Translations under genes and position numbers: made by a program
The notes under the pieces: model-generated
Told to the model about the DNA's origin: nothing
The model's input: the letters and a program-made list of their open reading frames with translations, nothing else
The model's database searches: none
Assembly: GCA_023336205.1 (NCBI GenBank)
Contig: JALQCR010000028.1
Location: 1 to 64,000, forward strand
Length of the DNA stretch: 64,000 nucleotides
Source: Pseudanabaena sp. Salubria-1
Lineage (GTDB): Bacteria; Cyanobacteriota; Cyanobacteriia; Pseudanabaenales; Pseudanabaenaceae
Direction: 5' to 3'
Part shown: positions 17,492-24,823 of the stretch, in pieces
How the letters are laid out: the number at the start of each line of letters is the position of its first letter
Position numbering within the stretch: position 1 is the stretch's first letter

Positions 17492-17548
17492 TGTCCTAAT
17501 TCCTCTTTTACCTACTTCAACAAAAAATTTCCAGCAATTCTAATTATG

Positions 17549-17603
17549 AAATCAATTTTGGTATTTTTAGCGTCTGAAGCGCTAAAAATACCAAAATTGA
17601 TTT
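17549..17603. repeat. Long palindrome, 23-bp perfect stem
   Basis: Arms 17549-17571 and 17581-17603 are exact complements around a 9-nt loop. It lies between the divergent starts of the NACHT and ROK genes, within the only space available for both promoters. Confidence 0.85.
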
Positions 17604-17658
17604 TGATAAAATCTGGCTTTAATCAATTCTATTATCTACTATCAGAAGTCTACATACT

Positions 17659-18393
17659 GTGAGTTTGTTAACATTAGCGATTGATGTGGGTGGCAGTAGT
17701 ATCAAGGCAATCATATTGCAAGATGATGGTACTAACGCCTCAGCGAGATCGCTTATTCATACACCCCATCCCGCCACTCCTGATGCCATCGTGGCAACAT
17801 TAATCGACTTGAGTACAAAACTGGGTGAATATGATCGCATTTCGATTGGTTTTCCTAGTGTTGTCGAAAATGGGGTCACAAGAGGCGCAATTAATTTACA
17901 TCCTGACTGGGACGGCTTTCCATTAGCTCAGGTGTTGCAAAATAAATTAGATAAACCTATTAGAATTGCTAATGATGCTGATGTGCAGGGATGTGGGGCA
18001 ATCTCAGGTCAGGGCGTAGAGTTAGTAATTACCCTAGGAACTGGCTTTGGGTCATCACTATTTCTCAATGGTAAGCTGCTGCCAAATCTGGAACTTGGCC
18101 AACATATTTGGCGCGATCGCAATACTTACGAAGAATGTTTAGGTCAAGCCGCCCTAGAGCAGGTGGGGATTGAAGTATGGAATATGAGGTTGCTAGAGGC
18201 AATCGCAACGCTCTACAAATTATTTAATTACGACAAACTTTATATCGGCGGTGGCAATTCTCGCCTAGTGACTTTAGCTTTACCAGCAAATTTATCAGAC
18301 AAAGTTTCGACCGTTTCTAATGATTTAGGTCTGATTGGCGGACTTGCTCTGTGGCGGTTTAGTAGCTCATGTAAACTAGAGAAAACATTGTAA
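17659..18393 (+). CDS. ROK-family sugar kinase (polyphosphate/ATP glucokinase-like)
   Basis: 244 residues with an actin-like ATPase fold: phosphate-1 motif LAIDVGGSSIKAIIL, the sugar-binding and catalytic Asp segment IRIANDADVQGCGA, phosphate-2 VITLGTGFGSSLF and the adenosine-site glycines LYIGGGN. The length and the NDADVQG segment resemble short ROK glucokinases, including polyphosphate-dependent ones. The usual zinc-binding CxCGxxGC motif of ROK repressors is absent, as is any helix-turn-helix. The start is GTG at 17659. The tubulin-like gene begins 113 bp downstream on the same strand, so co-transcription is possible but unproven. Confidence 0.82.
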   Translation: MSLLTLAIDVGGSSIKAIILQDDGTNASARSLIHTPHPATPDAIVATLIDLSTKLGEYDRISIGFPSVVENGVTRGAINLHPDWDGFPLAQVLQNKLDKPIRIANDADVQGCGAISGQGVELVITLGTGFGSSLFLNGKLLPNLELGQHIWRDRNTYEECLGQAALEQVGIEVWNMRLLEAIATLYKLFNYDKLYIGGGNSRLVTLALPANLSDKVSTVSNDLGLIGGLALWRFSSSCKLEKTL

Positions 18394-18506
18394 CAATGCG
18401 TATTGCTAAATTCACAGAAATTTGGCTGCTACATTGTTTAAATCAGTTTATGATAGTCAAAATTGACTGTCATTGTAACGACTAAAAAACGAAGGGTTCA
18501 TAGAGT

Positions 18507-21500
18507 ATGGCAGAACATCAAGGTATGACTCCTACAGTAATTATTGGAGTAGGCGGCACAGGCAAAACAGTCTTACTAAAAGTACGTGCAATGATTGCTG
18601 AGTCATACGGTGCTTTGGATCAACTACCAATAGTTGCTTTTCTGCATATTGATACTGATCAAAATGATCTCAAGGCTCAGCCTGTAGAAGTACTCAAACA
18701 AGATATATCCCTGCGTCCTGTCGAGCAGATTCATGCCAAGGTTGACAAGGGTGATGCAGCAAATATTTTGGGCAGGTTAGATGACTATCCGCATATTGCT
18801 GAATGGTTTCCTAGGGAGCTTAAAGCTACGGAGTCTATTCTTGACGGGGCAGGTCAGGTAAGAGCGCTAGGTAGATTTGCTTTTACCCATAACTATGCTG
18901 CGATCAAAGAACAATTTTTAAGTGTCATGCAGCGAGTCATTGAAGGGCGAGAGGTCATGACTCGCAAAGGCGTAAGAGTCGATCAAGGGGTGAATGTGTT
19001 TGTGGTTTGTTCGCTGTTGGGCGGAACAGGTTCGGGGATGTACTTAGACCTTGCCTATTGCTTGCGTGATTGGATTCCTGCTGCCAACCAGCCTCAAACC
19101 TCAGCATATTTAGTCTTACCTGGCACAGCCCGTGGCGTGGCGAAACGGCAAATTGCAAATGCTTATGCTGCTTTGATGGAACTAAACCATTATTCTAGTG
19201 GCAATACTCGTTTTGAATCTCAGTATACAGCTACCGAAGGAATTACCGATCGCTCTGGAAGAGATGTACCTTTCCGTTTTTGCTATTTGGTAGGCAATAC
19301 CAACCCCAATTATCAGATCCCCGATTTAGGCGGGGTAATGGATATGGTTGCTCAGAATATCTTTCTAGACTTTAGTTCGGGACTTAGTCAGTTTAAGAAA
19401 ACGATTCGGGATAATATTTCGCAGCTATTAGGCGCACCAGATGCTCTTGGTTATCCGCAAAGTTTTATGACCTTTGGACTTTCGGCTATTCAGTTCCCTC
19501 TTAACCGTGTTTTAGATGCTTGCGCTTCTCGTTTGGCAGGACGTGTAGCTTCTTGGTGGGCAAACCCTAATCCTACTTCGGTCAATATGAGGGATGTGGT
19601 AAAGCAAAGCATGCGATCGCTATCTTTGTCTGAGGATGACGGTAATCATCAAATCCTCGATAGTATTAGCAATGCAGTTAGTGGGCAAACTTACACAAAG
19701 GAAGTGGAGTCACAGGTAGAATCGCTGCGGACTATTCGTAAGGAACAAAACATTGAGCTAAATGCTTTGGGTGGGTTTGTGAGAAACCGCAGAGAGCAGG
19801 AATTTAAGCCTCACTTTCAGGATAGCGATCCGAAGCCCGCTAGCTGGAGTGATTACTTTAGAAGGATGTGGGGTAATACAGAAAATCTAAAGCGAGAAAA
19901 ACCTCTAGAACTTCGTAACATTGTTTACGGGATGTTGGAAGACCGTTTTCGTGGTGCTAGTTATACCCGTGTTTTTTTACAGGAACTTCGTAAGATTTTA
20001 GTCGATGAATACACAACAATTCTTGACAATAAGCGGATGGGATATCAGGCTGAAATTACTGAAGATGAAGAGGAAAAGCTTGATAAGTTAATCCAGAAGC
20101 TTATCAACAATGGGAATGACTGGTTCAAAAAGGTTATTGATCGCAAAGGTGTAGATGCCAGCTTTGAAAATTGTTTAAAAGCAATTCAGAAATTTTACAC
20201 GGCTAGGGTAGAGGTGAAATCTCGCAGTTTGGCTGTGCAAGTAATAGATGAGTTGGTCAAAGAAATTGATGCGCTTCTATTAAATATCGGCAAATATGAA
20301 GAAGTCCTAAATAGATTGCAAAGTAAGCTCACAGAGAGGGAAAGGACATACATCCAAGAGACTAAAAACCTCAAAATCAATGGAGTTCTTCTATTTAAAG
20401 AAGAAGTTGTCGATCAGATTTACAAGTCAGTAATAGCTGATAAAGAATCAAATAAAGTTGAGTCTATTTCTAGAAGTCTTCTTCAGGATCAGGGTAAGCA
20501 GCTTTTTGATTTCTATAGCTTTGACAAAACCAGAGAAGAGGAGCTATACAGCCAGATTTTAAGTGCTGCTTTTGATGTGTTTGAAGATAGCCGAAAGATT
20601 CGCATCTCGGCTGCTCAACAGTTTATCGAGCAGTATTCAACGCAGGAGCAAGAAACTCTCGCCCAAGAATGTGTAAGGCGGAGCGAATCTTTCTTGAGAT
20701 TTACTTCGGTTACTGGTTATGCAGATTCTCCTGCTAAGCGTCAGAATTTGTTAGGCATCGAAGGTGGCACAACACCAACCGATCCATCAGTCACAAAGGT
20801 TTTAGCTATTATTCGCAAGGCAACGCCTTTAAACGATCGCGATATCAAGTCTTTAAATGTGCCGCATTATATTTATTTTGCTCAAGAGCGCGGCGCTTTT
20901 CCTTTGCGAATGATTGAGGGAATGTCTGAGATGCGTCAATGTTATCGCACCTTGCCGCGTGAAGATACCAATCCCTTGCACACTCATGCCAATAGTCAGC
21001 GTTTTCCCGATCTGATGCCAGATACGCAGCAAGAAACTGAGGTAAAGCGAAATCTGATCCTCGGACGTGCCTTTGGTGCAATTACTGAAGTCCGTCTGGA
21101 CGGCTCTCGTGAAATCCGCTTTGTCTATAAGAGCAAAGATACTGGTATGCAGGAGGATCAGTCTTTGGGTGCTAGTTGGCAAGAGGCGGAAGACTTTCTG
21201 CTCAACGATCAACATCGCATGAAACGTCAAATTCTTGGGGATTTATTGCGAGAAAATGGTCAAAAAGCTAAAATTAAAGCTGAAAAAACTACAATTTATC
21301 AGAAATTACAGGATTGGCTAGCTAAGTTCGCGACTGAGTTGGAAAATGGCAAAGCAAATCCAGAGTATCGAAAAGCGGCGGAGGCGATCGCTGATTACAT
21401 CAAAGAATATAGTCTGTATATTCCAGATGAAAATATCTCGCTCAGTAATAATGCTACTGCTATTAAGGATAATGATAGCCTTAATAGCAATTTGAGCAAA

Positions 21501-21827
21501 TTTAGAGATCTAGTCGAGAAAACCTATCGCAATCCTCACCCATCCGAAGATGAGTTGCAAGCAATAGAGGTTCGTCGCAAGAGGTTGGGTATTTCTGAGG
21601 AAGATGCTAAGCAAATCGTTGCTGAATTTACCCCAGATTTAGCAAAGCAAGAGTATAAACAAGAATACGCACTAATTTTTAAATCAATGCTAAGCAAGGC
21701 AACAGACTCCAAGCTAAAAGATGAAGATCTTCATGAATTAGACGATCTCCAAGAAGAGCTTGGTTTGTCTGATGACGAAGTTTTGCAAATTAAGCGAGAC
21801 GTGCGTAAGCAATTGGGCTTAGAATAA
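18507..21827 (+). CDS. Large tubulin-like GTPase (Tubulin_2-like)
   Basis: An 1106-residue protein. The N-terminal third is a FtsZ/tubulin-superfamily GTPase: first nucleotide loop TVIIGVGGTGKTVLLKVR (about 10-28) and the tubulin signature CSLLGGTGSGMYLDLAYCL near residue 172. The remainder is long and mostly helical with charged coiled-coil stretches (about 500-640 and 900-1100) and no membrane span. Families of large bacterial tubulin-like proteins are proposed to act in membrane remodelling, but their function is not established. The membrane-anchored PstS-like gene starts 29 bp after its stop, so the two are probably one operon. The start ATG 18507 lies in a plausible context, with GAAGGG about 10 nt upstream. 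Confidence 0.85.
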   Translation: MAEHQGMTPTVIIGVGGTGKTVLLKVRAMIAESYGALDQLPIVAFLHIDTDQNDLKAQPVEVLKQDISLRPVEQIHAKVDKGDAANILGRLDDYPHIAEWFPRELKATESILDGAGQVRALGRFAFTHNYAAIKEQFLSVMQRVIEGREVMTRKGVRVDQGVNVFVVCSLLGGTGSGMYLDLAYCLRDWIPAANQPQTSAYLVLPGTARGVAKRQIANAYAALMELNHYSSGNTRFESQYTATEGITDRSGRDVPFRFCYLVGNTNPNYQIPDLGGVMDMVAQNIFLDFSSGLSQFKKTIRDNISQLLGAPDALGYPQSFMTFGLSAIQFPLNRVLDACASRLAGRVASWWANPNPTSVNMRDVVKQSMRSLSLSEDDGNHQILDSISNAVSGQTYTKEVESQVESLRTIRKEQNIELNALGGFVRNRREQEFKPHFQDSDPKPASWSDYFRRMWGNTENLKREKPLELRNIVYGMLEDRFRGASYTRVFLQELRKILVDEYTTILDNKRMGYQAEITEDEEEKLDKLIQKLINNGNDWFKKVIDRKGVDASFENCLKAIQKFYTARVEVKSRSLAVQVIDELVKEIDALLLNIGKYEEVLNRLQSKLTERERTYIQETKNLKINGVLLFKEEVVDQIYKSVIADKESNKVESISRSLLQDQGKQLFDFYSFDKTREEELYSQILSAAFDVFEDSRKIRISAAQQFIEQYSTQEQETLAQECVRRSESFLRFTSVTGYADSPAKRQNLLGIEGGTTPTDPSVTKVLAIIRKATPLNDRDIKSLNVPHYIYFAQERGAFPLRMIEGMSEMRQCYRTLPREDTNPLHTHANSQRFPDLMPDTQQETEVKRNLILGRAFGAITEVRLDGSREIRFVYKSKDTGMQEDQSLGASWQEAEDFLLNDQHRMKRQILGDLLRENGQKAKIKAEKTTIYQKLQDWLAKFATELENGKANPEYRKAAEAIADYIKEYSLYIPDENISLSNNATAIKDNDSLNSNLSKFRDLVEKTYRNPHPSEDELQAIEVRRKRLGISEEDAKQIVAEFTPDLAKQEYKQEYALIFKSMLSKATDSKLKDEDLHELDDLQEELGLSDDEVLQIKRDVRKQLGLE

Positions 21828-21856
21828 TTTAAGTGTGAGTCAGAGCATAGATTTTT

Positions 21857-22669
21857 ATGAAATGTCCGATCGCTAATCCAAACTGCCCAATCAAAAATGG
21901 CAGTAAGAGTCCTCCTTGTACCGAAGCTGGCTGCACCTATAGTGGGGGGAATCCTCTTGCAGCAACGGCTGCAACGGTTGCTATTTTTGGGGCGATTGCT
22001 GCGGGTGGGTATTTTATTTTCAAAGATAAAATCGATCCATTGTTTGGTGCTAAACCAAGTCCTACATCAACAACTACTGCATCTTCACCTTCCACGCCCA
22101 CAACAACAAATTCTGATGGAGGAAATCTTAGTACACAAACTCCTTTACCTACGCCTGACGTAGCCACCATCGAGTCTATTGACACGTCTCAGCCTAATCC
22201 ACAGGTGCTGACTATGGATGGTAGCGTGACGATGGTGAAGATGATCAAAATGCTGCGTAATGGCTATGCACAGATCAATCCCAATATGCCAACTACCTAT
22301 GGATTTGCCCCTAACGGTCAGCCCAAAGACGGTGAAGATGTGCGCCCCACTGGTTCGGGTTCGGGATTAAAAAATTTAATGAATGGCAAAGTGTTGATGG
22401 TAGCTACCTCGCGCCCACTAAAACCTGATGAAGCGCAAGTAGGTATAAAAGCAATTCCGATCGCCCGTGATGTGATCGCTATAGTTGTTGGTAAAGACAA
22501 CCCATTTCAGGGAGGTTTAACTAAAAACCAACTGCGTGATATTTATACAGGTAAAATCACAAATTGGTCGGAAGTTGGAGGCACAAATCTACCAATTAAG
22601 GCTCATCTGGGTTTGAGGGGTAAATGGTACAGTGTCGATACAATTATTGGCGACATGGTAGGGCTGTAA
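21857..22669 (+). CDS. 5' fragment of the PstS-like protein
   Basis: 270 codons ending at a stop within element copy C; the last 22 or so are element-encoded. It retains the Cys-rich N-terminus, membrane anchor and first lobe of the binding domain. ATG 21857 follows the tubulin-like stop by 29 bp. Confidence 0.55.
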   Translation: MKCPIANPNCPIKNGSKSPPCTEAGCTYSGGNPLAATAATVAIFGAIAAGGYFIFKDKIDPLFGAKPSPTSTTTASSPSTPTTTNSDGGNLSTQTPLPTPDVATIESIDTSQPNPQVLTMDGSVTMVKMIKMLRNGYAQINPNMPTTYGFAPNGQPKDGEDVRPTGSGSGLKNLMNGKVLMVATSRPLKPDEAQVGIKAIPIARDVIAIVVGKDNPFQGGLTKNQLRDIYTGKITNWSEVGGTNLPIKAHLGLRGKWYSVDTIIGDMVGL

Positions 22670-22741
22670 CTGTTGCTCCGAGAGGATTCTGATTACTATT
22701 AGCTGTGCTTATCCCCATGAACCCAGAAGAGCCCCAATTAA
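22592..22741 (+). mobile_element. 134-bp inverted-repeat element, copy C
   Basis: The element spans 22600-22733 with the 8-bp duplication CCAATTAA at 22592-22599 and 22734-22741. It is the exact reverse complement of copy A in window coordinates, and so has the same orientation relative to its host gene. Removal of the element plus one duplication rejoins NLPIK with VYNRSS in frame. Confidence 0.92.
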
Positions 22742-22793
22742 AGTCTATAACCGTAGTTCAGATAGCGGTACGCAAGGATTTTTTAAAGATGAT

Positions 22794-23132
22794 GTGTTGT
22801 TAGCAGAAAAATTTGCGCCAGAGAGTGCAAACTTCAAGACATGGGAACGCGATGAAACAACTTCAGTGTTAAGGGTTTTGGGAAATAATGGTATTTATTA
22901 CACCACAATCTCTCAAGCTGAACGCCAAGAAATTATTAGAATCGTCCCCATTGATGGCATCAATCCTGATAATAAACAATCGATTTTGGATCGTACCTAC
23001 CCGCTCGTCAGGTTTGTCTATCTCGCCATTCCTAAACAAACTAGCCCCGCCGTCAAGAAGTTTGTCGAGTTTGCCCTGTCTGCTGAAGGTCAGCGTATTG
23101 TCGAACAAGCAGAATTTATTCGATTGAAGTAA
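22794..23132 (+). CDS. 3' fragment of the PstS-like protein
   Basis: 112 in-frame codons of the second lobe (ESANFKTWERDETTS to the end). Without the first lobe and the anchor this should not be functional. No ribosome-binding site is evident at 22794; the coding homology actually begins at 22742. Confidence 0.4.
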   Translation: MLLAEKFAPESANFKTWERDETTSVLRVLGNNGIYYTTISQAERQEIIRIVPIDGINPDNKQSILDRTYPLVRFVYLAIPKQTSPAVKKFVEFALSAEGQRIVEQAEFIRLK

Positions 23133-23142
23133 ATACATCAGC

Positions 23143-23265
23143 CGAGATCTTTACCTAGCAATCCCAGCTAAAACCAGTCCCGAAGCCAAACAGTCTATCG
23201 AATTTACGCGATCGCCCCAAGGACAACAACTTATCGAAAAAGCCGAATTTATATCAATTTTTTGA
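23143..23265 (+). pseudogene. C-terminal remnant of a second PstS-like gene
   Basis: About 40 codons (RDLYLAIPAKTSPEAKQS, then GQQLIEKAEF) parallel the last 40 residues of the preceding gene (VYLAIPKQTSPAVKKF, GQRIVEQAEF). Nothing upstream of this block survives. It is the stub of a tandem duplicate starting 11 bp after the first gene's stop. Confidence 0.7.
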
Positions 23266-23389
23266 AGATTGATATAAAATAATCTCAGTTAATATTTATC
23301 TTTGAGTGTACTTGGTAGATATTTTAAGAGGCAGTCGCCTAACATAACCAGAGTTTATACTAATAGAAAATAACGCTTAAAGCCTAGTC

Positions 23390-23725
23390 ATGAATACAGC
23401 AGTTAAGAATGAAACGTTATCCATTCTTTTAGTAGATCTTAAAGCGAAATTGATTGAACTATATGGCGATCGCTTATTTTCTTTAATTCTTTTTGGTTCG
23501 CAAGCTAGGGGTGAAGCAACATCCGACTCAGATATTGATGTCATGGTAATACTCAATGGTTCTGTCGATATTGCAAAAGAAATATACCGCATGTCAGCGA
23601 TTCGCTCTTATTTTTTAATGCATTATGATGAGCTAGTTTCGATTTTGCCAGTTTCTAAAGAAGAATATTTAAGTAGGGCTTCCTCATTTATAAGAGTTGT
23701 GGGAAGAGAAGGAATAGTTTTATGA
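23390..23725 (+). CDS. MNT-type minimal nucleotidyltransferase (antitoxin-like)
   Basis: A 111-residue protein with the nucleotidyltransferase motif LFGSQARGEATSDSDIDVMV (GS...DxD) at about residues 35-54. MNT proteins pair with HEPN proteins, and in characterised MntA/HepT systems the MNT partner neutralises the HEPN RNase by AMPylation. Here the stop overlaps the start of a HEPN gene by 4 bp (ATGA), a strong sign of translational coupling. It sits just downstream of the tubulin-like/PstS-like pair. Confidence 0.85.
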   Translation: MNTAVKNETLSILLVDLKAKLIELYGDRLFSLILFGSQARGEATSDSDIDVMVILNGSVDIAKEIYRMSAIRSYFLMHYDELVSILPVSKEEYLSRASSFIRVVGREGIVL

Positions 23726-24102
23726 GTGAGATTACACAATACTTATCGCTGTCTAAGGAAGAATTAGAGACAGCAGAATTTTTATACAATGGGAAACGCT
23801 ATCGCTCTTGCATATCGCGATCATACTATGCAATGTTTTACTCGGCTCAAGCTCTATTGCTTCTTGCAGGATTTGATACATCTACACACAGAGCCGTAAT
23901 AAAGTTAATAGGACAACATTTTGTGAATACAGGAAAAATGAATCCTGAGATCGGCAGATTTTTGGGTGATACCTATGAACTGAGACAGGCTAGCGATTAT
24001 AAAGCTAACTTTTTAGCAGATGATACTGTAGCTCAAACATCGCTAGATAATGCCAAAAGATTTGTGGGTGAAGTTAATAAAATATTGTCTAAATCTGAAT
24101 AG
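23722..24102 (+). CDS. HEPN-domain protein (UPF0332-like toxin partner)
   Basis: A 126-residue all-helical HEPN protein: SKEELETAEFLYNGKRYRSC, then ISRSYYAMFYSAQALLL, then ELRQASDYK. The Rx4-6H RNase motif of HepT-type toxins is not present at the expected place (R-S-Y-Y-A-M-F-Y has no His). This may be a non-nuclease HEPN of the UPF0332 type, with a possible role in binding nucleotide or acting as a substrate adaptor. It overlaps the upstream MNT gene by 4 bp. Confidence 0.82.
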   Translation: MSEITQYLSLSKEELETAEFLYNGKRYRSCISRSYYAMFYSAQALLLLAGFDTSTHRAVIKLIGQHFVNTGKMNPEIGRFLGDTYELRQASDYKANFLADDTVAQTSLDNAKRFVGEVNKILSKSE

Positions 24103-24134
24103 ACTCAACTTTGTTAGCAATATTACCTTTAACT

Positions 24135-24713
24135 CTATGGCAACATGTTGCCAATTTCTAAAACAAAATTTGGTAATACATTCTCCCCAGAAAGTATTTT
24201 GGGATTATCCAAAATTTCAACAGGGTGTCCTTGGCGATAGATAGCAGCTCGTTTAAGTTTAGGCGCGATCAACCATCCCAACAGACACCCATTGTCCATA
24301 TATTCCTGCATCTTTACTTCTCCTTGTTTCCATGAATCACTCGGTGATAAAAGCTCGATGAGAAACTCAGGACAGAGAGGCAAAAAACCTTTTCGTTGTT
24401 CAGTCGTGAGCGATTCCCATTTTGCGAGAGAAATCCATGCAGCATCAGGAGAGCGATCGCTACCCTTCGGCAAACTAAACCCTGTCGATGAATCAAAAGC
24501 TTTACCTGATTTAAACTCCCGATTCCATAGGTAAAGTTCACCATTAAGATCAAAATTAAAACTGCCAGTTTCTCCACCTGTTGGGGACATAACGATTAAT
24601 TCTCCTTTAGCTGTACGCTCTAGTTTCATATCAGGATTTGCCGCGCAGAGCTTGACGAAATCTTCGCGAGTCAGGGTAATCACAGAACTGAGATCGATGG
24701 TTTGAAAGTTCAT
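24135..24713 (-). CDS. Uma2 family (DUF820) putative endonuclease
   Basis: A 192-residue PD-(D/E)xK-fold protein of the Uma2 family, which is greatly expanded in cyanobacteria. Typical features are the N-terminal TREDFVKLCAANPDMKLER, the GELIVMSPTGGETG turn, the active-site region SDRSPDAAWISLAKWE with Asp, and CPEFLIELLSPSDSWKQ with Glu. Its sequence is from a different subgroup than the three Uma2 copies at 44-49.6 kb. The biological role of Uma2 proteins is unproven. It is convergent with the HEPN gene and has no partner. Confidence 0.85.
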   Translation of the reverse strand: MNFQTIDLSSVITLTREDFVKLCAANPDMKLERTAKGELIVMSPTGGETGSFNFDLNGELYLWNREFKSGKAFDSSTGFSLPKGSDRSPDAAWISLAKWESLTTEQRKGFLPLCPEFLIELLSPSDSWKQGEVKMQEYMDNGCLLGWLIAPKLKRAAIYRQGHPVEILDNPKILSGENVLPNFVLEIGNMLP

Positions 24714-24763
24714 GTTTTTTGCTACTTCCTTAAAATACTTTTAGGGTTGTGCGATTTCATAAG

Positions 24764-24812
24764 GAACCAATTTTTAGTGGCACGGCTATGCCGTGCCACT
24801 AAAAATTGGTTC
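24764..24812 (-). terminator. Hairpin terminator of relA/spoT, 23-bp perfect stem
   Basis: Arms 24764-24786 and 24790-24812 are exact complements around TAT. It lies 12 bp past the stop of the minus-strand relA/spoT gene; the A/T-rich lower stem supplies the U-run. Confidence 0.8.
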
Positions 24813-24823
24813 TTGCTAAGCCC

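Larger units (their letters stand above)
21857..23132 (+). pseudogene. Membrane-anchored PstS-like binding protein, split by element copy C
   Basis: Deleting 22600-22741 (element plus one duplication) restores a 377-residue protein. The N-terminus has four cysteines (residues 3, 10, 21, 26; NCPIKNGSKSPPC core), suggesting a small metal site on the cytoplasmic side. A membrane helix (about 32-54) and a Ser/Thr/Pro linker (68-100) follow, then a PstS-type periplasmic binding domain: RPTGSGSGLKNLMNGK, TSRPLKPDE, YTGKITNWSEVGG, then VYNRSSDSGTQGFF after the break, and FVEFALSAEGQRIV at the end. The break falls inside the ligand-binding domain. It is the partner gene of the tubulin-like GTPase. 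Confidence 0.85.
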
